Positions 1-5,145 of a DNA stretch of 5,145 nt are shown here, one piece after another (within the stretch, counting starts at the first letter, position 1; every line of letters starts with the position of its first letter). Where the stretch lies: assembly GCA_030595765.1 (NCBI GenBank), contig JAUVCJ010000175.1, positions 1 through 5,145 of the forward strand, read 5' to 3'. Under the pieces are notes generated by a model. That model was not told where the DNA came from. It made no database searches and was given only the letters and a program-made list of their open reading frames with translations. Both the position numbers and the translations under genes were made by a program. The stretch comes from Thermoplasmatota archaeon. GTDB taxonomy: Archaea; Thermoplasmatota; Thermoplasmata; GCA-020350865; JAUVCJ01.

Positions 1-63
1 GAACCATTGGCCGGAGACATTGTCAAGGGTTAGGGCGTTTGAGCAGCTTGGACAGTTGGTCAT
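1..63 (-). CDS. Zinc-ribbon protein, N-terminal fragment (gene continues past the window edge)
   Basis: An ATG at 63 opens a reading frame that stays open for 21 codons to the window edge. The peptide starts MTNCPSCSNALTL, with a CPSC knuckle at residues 4-7, typical of the first half of a zinc ribbon; the second Cys pair would lie outside the window. A GAGGG Shine-Dalgarno lies 6 bases upstream of the ATG (74-70), which supports this start. N-terminal zinc ribbons of this kind occur in archaeal transcription factors, small regulators and membrane proteins with a zinc-ribbon head, so the function cannot be given. It follows tldE on the same strand after a 98-base gap that could hold its own promoter. 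Confidence is limited by the short visible length. Confidence 0.6.
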   Translation of the reverse strand, partial: MTNCPSCSNALTLDNVSGQWF

Positions 64-75
64 GTATATCCCTCA

Positions 76-100
76 TTATTGTTCAGTTAGTTATTGTTCA
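76..100. repeat. Pair of perfect 10-bp direct repeats, possible operator
   Basis: TTATTGTTCA occurs at 76-85 and again at 91-100, separated by GTTAG, giving a 15-bp period. The pair lies 13 to 37 bases before the start codon of the leftward zinc-ribbon gene, around where its transcript should begin if the TATA-like ATTAAAAG at 122-115 is used. Tandem sites at about 1.5 helical turns could bind a regulator; this is inference. The tract is AT-rich, so chance is a real alternative. Confidence 0.35.
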
Positions 101-114
101 ATTCGGTATTCCTT

Positions 115-122
115 CTTTTAAT
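115..122 (-). promoter_or_regulatory. Candidate TATA box for the zinc-ribbon gene
   Basis: Read on the minus strand, the sequence is ATTAAAAG. It sits about 55 bases before the ATG at 63, which would put a transcript start near 93 and a 5' leader of about 30 bases containing the GAGGG Shine-Dalgarno. The match to an archaeal TATA box is loose, and read-through from tldE is equally possible because no clear T-run terminator follows tldE. Confidence 0.25.
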
Positions 123-161
123 GGCTCTATTATTGCCTGAATATGGTCAAGCTGAGAACGC

Positions 162-1637
162 CTACACCTGTTTTTCTACTCTAAAGCCGGATGCTGACAG
201 GTGCGGCACTATCGATGCGGTGCTGGCAGCCCAGCTTGTTGCCGACTTTGTTTCTGAGCCTATTCCATGAATGTTGTTCAGGATCGTCTCTATGTTGCCC
301 ATGAACTTGAATGCGTTTGGTGCCACTGGGACAAGCTCGCCACCTTCAACAAGGAAAGCAGTGGAGCGATTCGAAGATGAGAAGGCTGGTGCTCCTGAGC
401 GGATCGGATAGGTGTACCAGGTCCTTGGGATCATCAGGGTCGGGCCCTTTGTGACCTCCAGAAGCTCCTGGAATTTCATATCTCCAGGCTCCAGTATCAG
501 GTTCGTGGCCCCTCCTGACGGAGTGGCTCCAGCAATGCGCCCTGGAATGTAGCTGCTGCGGAAACCGCTACCGCAGGGTGCGAGGTCATATAGGTACGAG
601 TGGTACGAATCTGCAAGGACCTCCTTCCAGACCCCTTTGTCCACAAGGGTCTTGGGGTTTGTTGCCAGACCCTCATCGTCCAGAGCCTTGGAGGCCATGC
701 CATCAGGCAGGGTAGGGTCATCTCGGAGTGTTACTCGCTCATCAGCTATTTTCTCCCCCAATTTGGGATGCCACATCTCTTTGCCTTGAGTATTCGTCTT
801 CATCTCTTTAGGTAACCAGGAACTCCCATAGTATATGCTATCCAGGCTAAAAGCAGAATTGAAAAGATTATCAATGACATCGCCAACAGCGTAGGGCCCT
901 AGTATTATGGAGTAGTCTCCAGCCGGTATCGACTTGTGAACTGGTTTGAGCCGTGCCAGCTCCAGCGCATCTGTGGCTGCATTGGTGCTATTTAGGTTCT
1001 TCATGAAACGCGATGAGGACCAGCCCATGCCTGATGATATGACATCAGCGCCATCCACCCATTCAGCAGTCAACTGGGCAACTACGAAGGTGTCAGTGCT
1101 ATTCTCAACCGTGATACCGTGACTGTTTCTGCTAGCATAACGCTCCAGCACTGCCATGACCGAGCCAGCGATGTCTAGGTGATCCTTATCTACCATAGAT
1201 ACAGCCGCCTCCACTGAATCCACCAATGGGTCTGATACATCCCCGCTGGCAATTTCGTTATCATGGGGCAAGGTGGAGGGTTTGGCGCCTATTGGCTTGG
1301 CCAAAGACCTGAAATTGGGGTCTGGATCCATGCGTTTGGCGCTTCGTAGCGCCTGCTCCACTGCGCCCTCAAGAGCCTTGTCTGAGAAGTAATTGGTCCC
1401 AAACGACCCAACTGCCTTGTTCACCACCACCCGTACGCTGGCCTCAGTGCTACCCAAGCTCTTTAGCTGTTGTGGGAACGGACCGAACTTTGTATGACCG
1501 TGGCGAAGGGTCTCAAGGCGTGCCATGGTGATGACGTTATGCGATGCATAGGCCTCGACCTCGTCAATTCCTGGGTGTTTTCCTGCAATCGCCATTATCT
1601 TGTCAACGATGGTATTCAGTTCCTCAGAGCCAGTCAT
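162..1637 (-). CDS. tldE: TldE/PmbA-type subunit of the TldD/TldE metalloprotease
   Basis: This 491-residue protein belongs to the TldD/PmbA (U62) family and is the partner lacking the active-site motif. There is no HExxxH; the matching region (about 240-265) reads GDYSIILGPYAVGDVIDNL. Family landmarks are visible: an N-terminal segment with EVEAYAS (27-33), DDPTLPDG and DDEGLAT near 306-326, and the C-terminal GNIETILNNI with GIGSETKS (about 447-465), matching the E. coli PmbA pattern GNL...IETRS. In known systems TldE pairs with TldD to degrade unfolded or modified peptides, as in microcin B17 leader removal and CcdA turnover; it is presumably cytoplasmic, as no signal peptide is seen. I chose the ATG at 1637 over the upstream start at 1658 because GGAGGTG lies 6 bases before it, and because the upstream start would overlap tldD. 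Only one base separates it from the tldD stop, implying an operon and translational coupling. The substrate is unknown. Confidence 0.92.
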   Translation of the reverse strand: MTGSEELNTIVDKIMAIAGKHPGIDEVEAYASHNVITMARLETLRHGHTKFGPFPQQLKSLGSTEASVRVVVNKAVGSFGTNYFSDKALEGAVEQALRSAKRMDPDPNFRSLAKPIGAKPSTLPHDNEIASGDVSDPLVDSVEAAVSMVDKDHLDIAGSVMAVLERYASRNSHGITVENSTDTFVVAQLTAEWVDGADVISSGMGWSSSRFMKNLNSTNAATDALELARLKPVHKSIPAGDYSIILGPYAVGDVIDNLFNSAFSLDSIYYGSSWLPKEMKTNTQGKEMWHPKLGEKIADERVTLRDDPTLPDGMASKALDDEGLATNPKTLVDKGVWKEVLADSYHSYLYDLAPCGSGFRSSYIPGRIAGATPSGGATNLILEPGDMKFQELLEVTKGPTLMIPRTWYTYPIRSGAPAFSSSNRSTAFLVEGGELVPVAPNAFKFMGNIETILNNIHGIGSETKSATSWAASTASIVPHLSASGFRVEKQV

Positions 1638-1638
1638 A

Positions 1639-3111
1639 TCAGACACCTCCAACAACAAGAAGTTCGCCTTCCATCAACGGCCCACCGTTTCCCACTCTGG
1701 CTATCTGCATCGGGTCGCCTTTGCCACAGTTTGGGATCTGGTGTAGCTGGAACGTTCCTGGGCCCCCGACCTTGGAAATGGAGTCAAGGTAGTTTGGGGT
1801 GGTGCCCATTATGGATATGTTCTTCAGCATTCTACCGCGCTCCCCGTCCTTGATCTCCCAGCCGTTGTAGGCAGCGACCTGGAACCTGTATCTGCGTGAA
1901 CCGATCGAAGGGATGCTCTGGTGTCCCATGAGGACCCCATCCTTAATGTCCTCCAGAAACTCGCTTTCAGTATTGGGGCCTTCTGGGTTGGCCTCGAAGT
2001 ATGTGTTGGTCATCCTGATGATGGGCATCATTGAAGCTGATATCGCTCTCATTGCCCCACTGGGGCTGGCATTGCTTATGGAGGCGGAGTGCCTGGAGTG
2101 GAGGAAGTTCTTCAGCATACCGTTCTCGATATGAACAACCCTGCTGGCTGGCACACCCTCGTCATCGTAAGGGAAGGTTCCGTATAACCCTCTGTGCATC
2201 TTGTTTGGTCTGGCATCCGAGACTGCGTTGACAAGGTCTGAGCCCACCTTCTGGCCTGACATCTCTTTCCACCAGGCACGCCCAGCCCAGGCAGCCTCAC
2301 CGCCAAGGATACGATCGCCCTCTACAGGGTGCCCAACGATCTCGTGAACTAGAAGGCTATTGAAATCCGGCCGTGTGACAACTTTGGAGGTCTGTGTCTT
2401 TGGGGTTATCGCGGTTGTTACAAGTTCAGATGCGATCTTTGCCATCTCCCTGGTCTGATCCAGTGGGTCTCTGGCCTGAAAATCCTCCCATCCGCCTCTG
2501 GCACCGGTTGGGAACCACAACGTCTGAGTCTGGTCACCCTCAGAGGCCATGATGTAGCTTGACCCAAGGATGAGCATGACATCCTCGACGATCCTTGCGC
2601 CCTCGGTATTGGCAAAATACTTGGTGGAATCCGAATGCCCCAGGGACTGGATCGCAAGCTTGATGTTTGGCATCTGGGCTATCTCTTTGGAGAGGTCTGT
2701 AACATAGGCCTGTTTCTCCTCGATCGATGGTGGCGGAACCTTGAACGAATGAACGATGTTATCCACAACCGGGGGGGACTGGGCAAGCTCTATGCTTCCA
2801 AATCTGGAGACTGCCTTTGCTGCCTTTACTCCTTTCTCTACGCAGGAGCTCACAACCTCCCAGATGTCGGAGGTGTCGCTGATCTCATCAGATGCAAAAC
2901 CCCATGTACCGCCTGCCAGGGCTCTAACACCAAGCGCAGTTCCTGAGCCCAAGGATACATCCTTTATGTCTCCGCTCTCGGCTTCAGCGCTTTCTCCAAC
3001 CGAGGTCTCGAGCCTCAGGTCTGCGTAATTTGCTCCTAATTGAAGAGCTAGGTCCATTGCCTTGTCCAAAATGTCAGCATCGAATTCCATCTTGCCAGAT
3101 TCAGTTATCAT
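1639..3111 (-). CDS. tldD: TldD-type zinc metalloprotease, catalytic subunit
   Basis: This 490-residue protein is the catalytic member of the TldD/PmbA (U62) pair. The active-site motif HEIVGHPVEGD is at about 256-266, giving two His ligands and the catalytic Glu. NCGKGDP near 461-467 supplies the conserved C-terminal Cys expected as a further metal ligand. DDEGVPASRVVHIENGMLKNF (about 316-336) and an N-terminal GALGVRALAGGTWGFAS-like stretch (about 58-74) are also family hallmarks. In characterised homologues the enzyme threads unfolded or modified peptides into a chamber formed with TldE and cleaves them; its archaeal substrate is unknown. Three starts are possible: TTG at 3114, ATG at 3111 and ATG at 3090. 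I favour 3111 because of an AGGGGG tract 8 bases upstream; 3090 also fits the usual family N-terminus but lacks a ribosome site. It lies 44 bases after prs and one base before tldE. Confidence 0.94.
   Translation of the reverse strand: MITESGKMEFDADILDKAMDLALQLGANYADLRLETSVGESAEAESGDIKDVSLGSGTALGVRALAGGTWGFASDEISDTSDIWEVVSSCVEKGVKAAKAVSRFGSIELAQSPPVVDNIVHSFKVPPPSIEEKQAYVTDLSKEIAQMPNIKLAIQSLGHSDSTKYFANTEGARIVEDVMLILGSSYIMASEGDQTQTLWFPTGARGGWEDFQARDPLDQTREMAKIASELVTTAITPKTQTSKVVTRPDFNSLLVHEIVGHPVEGDRILGGEAAWAGRAWWKEMSGQKVGSDLVNAVSDARPNKMHRGLYGTFPYDDEGVPASRVVHIENGMLKNFLHSRHSASISNASPSGAMRAISASMMPIIRMTNTYFEANPEGPNTESEFLEDIKDGVLMGHQSIPSIGSRRYRFQVAAYNGWEIKDGERGRMLKNISIMGTTPNYLDSISKVGGPGTFQLHQIPNCGKGDPMQIARVGNGGPLMEGELLVVGGV
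1644..1650 (-). promoter_or_regulatory. Shine-Dalgarno of tldE inside the end of tldD
   Basis: Read on the minus strand, GGAGGTG is formed by the final Gly-Gly-Val codons of tldD and lies 6 bases before the tldE ATG at 1637. It decides the tldE start over the longer alternative at 1658 and indicates coupled translation of the two subunits. Confidence 0.85.
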
Positions 3112-3120
3112 CAAGAACGC

Positions 3121-3137
3121 CCCCTAGGATATAGGGG
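3121..3137 (-). promoter_or_regulatory. 6-bp inverted repeat with TATA-like core before tldD
   Basis: CCCCTA (3121-3126) and TAGGGG (3132-3137) form a perfect inverted repeat around a 5-base spacer. On the coding (minus) strand it reads CCCCTATATCCTAGGGG. It could fold as a small RNA hairpin that hides the G-rich ribosome site just before the tldD ATG at 3111. It could instead be a protein-binding palindrome, or CTATATCC could serve as a TATA box for an internal promoter starting near 3105, which would favour the ATG at 3090. The structure is seen; the role is inferred. Confidence 0.4.
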
Positions 3138-3155
3138 TAAAGGAGCGGGGGTGCC

Positions 3156-4013
3156 TTAATTCTTTTGTTGTAATGCATCTGCAAGTTCAACAGCCACCGA
3201 CACCTTGCTTGTTGAGTTCATGAGAGTGTCTGTGGAGAAGAGCCCATCCAGCACCGGGTTCAGACGCTCTATGGCGCCGCCTGTGAACAATCCATGGGTG
3301 CATGCGGCCATGACATATGTGGCGCCCTGGTCTCTAAGCTGCTCGGTAGCCCGGATGATGGTCCCTCCGGTTGCTATGATGTCGTCAACGATAGCGACCT
3401 TTTTACCAGCAACATCCACTTTTTTGGCCTTCATGACAACGGTCTCGCCATCCAGCCTGGTCTTCTCGAGGTAGTCCCACCCACAACCGAGATGGTCAGC
3501 CACAATGGTTGCCAGGTCAACTGCCCCCTTGTCTGGTGAAAGTATAAAATCAGGTGCGTATTCCTTAAGTGCTCTGGCAATGGCAGGCATGCCGCTTATG
3601 TTCCTAGCAGGAGAGTCGGACCATTCCAGAATGGAGGTCTCGTGCAGGTCGATTGTGATAAGCTCGGTTGTGAAGCGGGTCATGTGCCTTGTCAGAGCCC
3701 TGGCACTGATAGGCTCCCCTTGATTGAACTTCTTGTCCTGTCGTGCATAGCCAAAGTATGGCACCACCGTAATAACCCTGGCAGGCTTGTACTCCATAAC
3801 TGCATCTTGGAGCAACAATAGCTCAACAAGATTAGGGTCTGGATAGCTATTCTGGACTATCACGACCTCTTGTCCAGCCAGGTCATCATGGATGCGCACA
3901 TAACCTTCGCCATCTGGAAAACGTTTGAGCTCTGTAATGGCCAAAGGAGCGTCAAGTTCCTTGGAAAGTTGGCTTGATAGGTCTGTTGATGCACTGCCGC
4001 TGACTATGATCAT
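3156..4013 (-). CDS. prs: Ribose-phosphate pyrophosphokinase (PRPP synthetase), archaeal type
   Basis: This 285-residue enzyme converts ribose 5-phosphate and ATP to PRPP and AMP, feeding purine, pyrimidine, histidine and tryptophan synthesis and base salvage. Signature features are RFPDGEGYVRI (31-41), the ATP-side loop FGYARQDKKFNQGEPIS (87-103), the metal-binding DLHET (122-126), SPDKGA (159-164), the catalytic flexible-loop YLEKTR (181-186, with Lys184 and Arg186), and the PRPP loop VDDIIATGGT (209-218), which binds the ribose 5-phosphate. Its length matches short archaeal Prs proteins rather than the roughly 310-residue bacterial type. I chose the ATG at 4013 because the protein then begins MIIVSGSAS, like the M. 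jannaschii enzyme; the TTG at 4022 adds three residues and has AGGTG 11 bases upstream, so it cannot be excluded. It leads the leftward cluster with tldD and is divergent from the ppnP-like gene. The stop is TAA. Confidence 0.96.
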   Translation of the reverse strand: MIIVSGSASTDLSSQLSKELDAPLAITELKRFPDGEGYVRIHDDLAGQEVVIVQNSYPDPNLVELLLLQDAVMEYKPARVITVVPYFGYARQDKKFNQGEPISARALTRHMTRFTTELITIDLHETSILEWSDSPARNISGMPAIARALKEYAPDFILSPDKGAVDLATIVADHLGCGWDYLEKTRLDGETVVMKAKKVDVAGKKVAIVDDIIATGGTIIRATEQLRDQGATYVMAACTHGLFTGGAIERLNPVLDGLFSTDTLMNSTSKVSVAVELADALQQKN

Positions 4014-4060
4014 GTTTATCAAAGGGTCAATGGCACCTGTGGCTCTAAAGGGTTTTGGTG

Positions 4061-4069
4061 ATTATTTAG
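4061..4069 (-). promoter_or_regulatory. Candidate TATA box for prs
   Basis: On the minus strand this reads CTAAATAAT, centred about 53 bases before the prs ATG at 4013. A transcript start near 4040 would leave a leader of roughly 27 bases with AGGTG at 4038-4034. The position and composition are right for an archaeal promoter; the exact sequence is only a loose match. Confidence 0.4.
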
Positions 4070-4110
4070 ATCAGGAGCGAACACAAGAACCTTTCATATC
4101 GCCTACCAAA

Positions 4111-4120
4111 ATAATTAATA
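4111..4120 (+). promoter_or_regulatory. Candidate TATA box for the ppnP-like gene
   Basis: ATAATTAATA is preceded by an A-rich ACCAAA stretch that could act as a BRE-like element. Its centre lies about 50 bases before the ATG at 4165, predicting a transcript start near 4141 and a leader of about 24 bases that contains the GAGGT ribosome site. It shares the 151-base divergent region with the prs promoter; the two TATA candidates are about 50 bases apart. Confidence 0.45.
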
Positions 4121-4164
4121 AGCTAGGGGAAAATCCTGTGTGCAAATTATCAGAGGTTGATACA

Positions 4165-4554
4165 ATGGATGACAAAGTCAAGCAGATGTTTAAGGAGGAA
4201 TTGGTGGACTTTCAGGCATTGGCTGCAGAGTTTACAGGCCTTGCCAATTACTTCATGGGAACTAAACCAGGCAAGATAAACAGGTACGATAACGGAGTGA
4301 TGAGCGTAGTAATCGAGGGTCAGAATAAGGACTCACCCTCCACATTCGGCTACTTCCCTCCTGGCAGCTTCAAGTTCAATGTAGGCGGGAACAGGGAGAC
4401 AATGCACTTCCTCCACGGCGAGTTGGAGTGGGGGGTTGGCTCGGCTGAAATTGCCCCAGGACAGTACGATACCCTTGTCATTCCAGCAGGCCAGGACCTT
4501 ATCCTTGAGGTCAAGAAACCGAGCCTGTATGTTTGCGATTACGTGAAGGAATGA
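4165..4554 (+). CDS. ppnP: PpnP-like (DUF1255) pyrimidine/purine nucleoside phosphorylase
   Basis: This 129-residue protein has a single cupin-like beta barrel at its C-terminal end that resembles E. coli PpnP (YaiE). The stretch from ETMHFLHGELEW (78-89) through APGQYDTLVIPAG (97-109) to PSLYVCDYV (119-127) matches PpnP's EMTVISGAL, the GSVFNVPG region and PTSYLCRYL. PpnP enzymes cleave nucleosides with phosphate to give ribose 1-phosphate and a free base. The E. coli protein is about 94 residues, so this one carries an N-terminal extension of roughly 30 residues, largely helical in character. The ATG at 4165 is supported by GAGGT 7 bases upstream (4153-4157); the frame stays open upstream, but that part lies in the prs promoter and antisense to prs, so it is not coding. 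It is divergent from prs, which suits a role in ribose and base salvage (inference). The family call rests on recognised motifs, not on a search. Confidence 0.75.
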   Translation: MDDKVKQMFKEELVDFQALAAEFTGLANYFMGTKPGKINRYDNGVMSVVIEGQNKDSPSTFGYFPPGSFKFNVGGNRETMHFLHGELEWGVGSAEIAPGQYDTLVIPAGQDLILEVKKPSLYVCDYVKE

Positions 4555-4568
4555 GCATTTCTGGAGCT

Positions 4569-4585
4569 GCATAAACGCATATTGG
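4569..4585 (+). promoter_or_regulatory. Weak candidate promoter for the cupin gene
   Basis: GCATAAAC and the adjacent GCATATTGG are the only TATA-like sequences in the 82-base gap between the ppnP-like gene and the cupin. They would place a transcript start near 4600 with a leader of about 30-37 bases. Read-through from the upstream gene is equally plausible, since no terminator is evident. Confidence 0.22.
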
Positions 4586-4636
4586 ATCATTTGCCCATCC
4601 ACCCGCCCTGCTGGTTAATACTGGATGTGAAATAAC

Positions 4637-5002
4637 ATGTACGTCAAGGACCTATCAAAATGCAAGGAATTCATTGCTGGAGATGATTGCCTGATCCGGG
4701 AGCTGCTAAATCCGCGCTTGAACAAGGAACTGGCCCTGGGCTACAGCTTGGCCCACGCCATAGTAAAGCCCGGTGATACGACCAGGCTCCACAGGATGGC
4801 TAGCTCTGAGGTATATTACATCCTAGAAGGGAAGGGCATAATGAATATCGACAACGAACAAAAGCTTGTTAGCCCAGGCCAGACGATATATATACCGCCC
4901 AAGTCCATCCAGAGCATTACCAATTCCGGACAAGTAGATCTAGTGTTCCTTGCCATTGTTGACCCGGCCTGGCGTGAAGAGGACGAAGATATTCTGTTGT
5001 GA
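4637..5002 (+). CDS. Small single-domain cupin protein, function unknown
   Basis: This 121-residue protein is one cupin barrel. Motif 1 is PGDTTRLHRMASSEVYYILEG (45-65), keeping the spacing G-x5-H-x-M-x3-E-x6-G, but Met54 stands where classical cupins have the second His. Motif 2 is GQTIYIPPKSIQSITNSG (81-98), with Gln92 in place of the usual His. His40 in SLAHA, His52, Glu58 and Gln92 are the remaining candidate ligands. The C-terminus DPAWREEDE (109-117) recalls a family of archaeal and bacterial stand-alone cupins with HRxxSSE and DPxWxxED motifs that I recognise only generally. Such cupins include sugar isomerases, dioxygenases and small-molecule binding proteins, so no reaction is assigned. 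The ATG at 4637 follows GGATGTGA 6 bases upstream, a one-mismatch Shine-Dalgarno. It lies 82 bases after the ppnP-like gene on the same strand, so the two may share a transcript. No signal peptide or membrane segment is seen; the protein is presumably cytoplasmic. Confidence 0.85.
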   Translation: MYVKDLSKCKEFIAGDDCLIRELLNPRLNKELALGYSLAHAIVKPGDTTRLHRMASSEVYYILEGKGIMNIDNEQKLVSPGQTIYIPPKSIQSITNSGQVDLVFLAIVDPAWREEDEDILL

Positions 5003-5120
5003 ACCAGTAACACTGCGCACAAACACACGAAATAGTGAATAGGCCATTGCCCATTACTCACAATTATGCAAATCGGCGTAAACTATAATAGTGTTCCATA
5101 TCTATCAGTTGCTGATTATC
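5003..5120. other. Non-coding stretch after the cupin gene
   Basis: No convincing gene, tRNA or T-run terminator is visible in these 118 bases. It holds the TATA-like element near 5081 and an imperfect inverted repeat between about 5034 and 5060 (GTGAATAGG against CCATTACTCAC, with a two-base bulge), too weak to call a terminator. Confidence 0.5.
5081..5090 (+). promoter_or_regulatory. Candidate TATA box near the right edge
   Basis: AACTATAATA sits in an otherwise non-coding stretch after the cupin gene. It is one of the best TATA-like matches in the window. A transcript start would be expected near 5112, nine bases before the ATG at 5121, which fits a short-leader or leaderless archaeal gene continuing beyond the window. 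Confidence 0.4.
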
Positions 5121-5145
5121 ATGGCTCTGTCATCATATACTCAAG
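5121..5145 (+). CDS. Possible start of a rightward gene, cut by the window edge
   Basis: An ATG at 5121 opens MALSSYTQ and runs off the window. Support is the TATA-like AACTATAATA 31-40 bases upstream; there is no Shine-Dalgarno, so translation would depend on a short or absent leader. The frame is also open back to 5082, with a GTG at 5091. A competing reading is the end of a leftward gene finishing EYMMTEP with TGA at 5121-5119. With eight codons visible the product cannot be identified. Confidence 0.25.

Noticed and set aside
1470..1853. Rightward open frames across the tldD/tldE junction (127 and 82 residues)
   Set aside because: They are antisense to two well-supported genes, have no recognisable domain and a composition typical of shadow frames.
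2635..3028. Rightward open frames of 103 and 90 residues opposite tldD
   Set aside because: They are antisense shadows of the TldD N-terminal half with no ribosome site or family features.
4006..4013. ATGATCAT palindrome at the prs start codon
   Set aside because: An 8-base palindrome made by the Met-Ile codons; expected by chance and constrained by coding.
4021..4053. AAAGGGT repeated at 4021-4027 and 4047-4053 in the prs upstream region
   Set aside because: Only 7 bases match and the flanks do not; not distinguishable from chance.
3925..4164. Upstream extension of the ppnP-like reading frame (80 extra residues)
   Set aside because: It runs antisense to the start of prs and through the divergent promoter region; the ATG at 4165 has a clear ribosome site and matches the family length better.
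4333..4602. Leftward 89-residue frame opposite the ppnP-like gene
   Set aside because: It overlaps a gene with recognisable motifs and has no domain of its own.
5034..5060. Imperfect inverted repeat after the cupin gene as a terminator
   Set aside because: The arms need a bulge and are not followed by a T-run, so there is no support for termination.
4816..5061. Leftward 81-residue frame opposite the cupin gene
   Set aside because: It starts at a GTG in non-coding DNA and is a shadow of the cupin frame; the Ser- and Cys-rich peptide has no recognisable motif.

Overview
This 5.1 kb window reads as chromosomal DNA from an archaeon. The evidence is a short archaeal-type ribose-phosphate pyrophosphokinase (285 residues, beginning MIIVSGSAS like its Methanocaldococcus counterpart), AT-rich TATA-like boxes about 25 bases before plausible transcript starts, good Shine-Dalgarno (SD) sites at several genes, and an archaeal-style small cupin. 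A euryarchaeal lineage, perhaps Thermoplasmatota/Methanomassiliicoccales or another methanogen-related group, is my best guess, but the genus cannot be fixed from the sequence. I see no mobile element, CRISPR array, rRNA or tRNA.

Layout. The left four fifths is a leftward (minus-strand) cluster, in transcription order: prs (4013 to 3156), tldD (3111 to 1639), tldE/pmbA (1637 to 162) and, after a 98-base gap, the first 21 codons of a zinc-ribbon protein (63 to 1, running off the window). tldD and tldE are separated by one base, and the SD of tldE lies in the last codons of tldD, so they are almost certainly co-transcribed and co-translated. Between prs and tldD is a short gap holding a perfect 6-base inverted repeat that overlaps the tldD SD-like sequence and a TATA-like core.

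The right fifth is rightward (plus strand): a 129-residue PpnP/DUF1255-type nucleoside phosphorylase (4165 to 4554), transcribed divergently from prs across a 151-base intergenic region with a candidate TATA box for each direction; a 121-residue single-domain cupin (4637 to 5002); then about 140 bases containing a TATA-like element and possibly the first codons of another gene (from 5121).

How the genes may work together. Prs makes PRPP from ribose 5-phosphate and ATP. The divergent PpnP-type enzyme would release ribose 1-phosphate and free bases from nucleosides, so the two could join in nucleoside salvage (inference from chemistry and adjacency). TldD/TldE form a heteromeric metalloprotease that degrades unfolded or modified peptides; TldD carries the HExxxH site and the downstream Cys, TldE does not. 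The substrate here is unknown, and no RiPP precursor or maturation gene is visible. This is mostly a housekeeping region; the second-look items are regulatory details and the altered metal-ligand set of the cupin.
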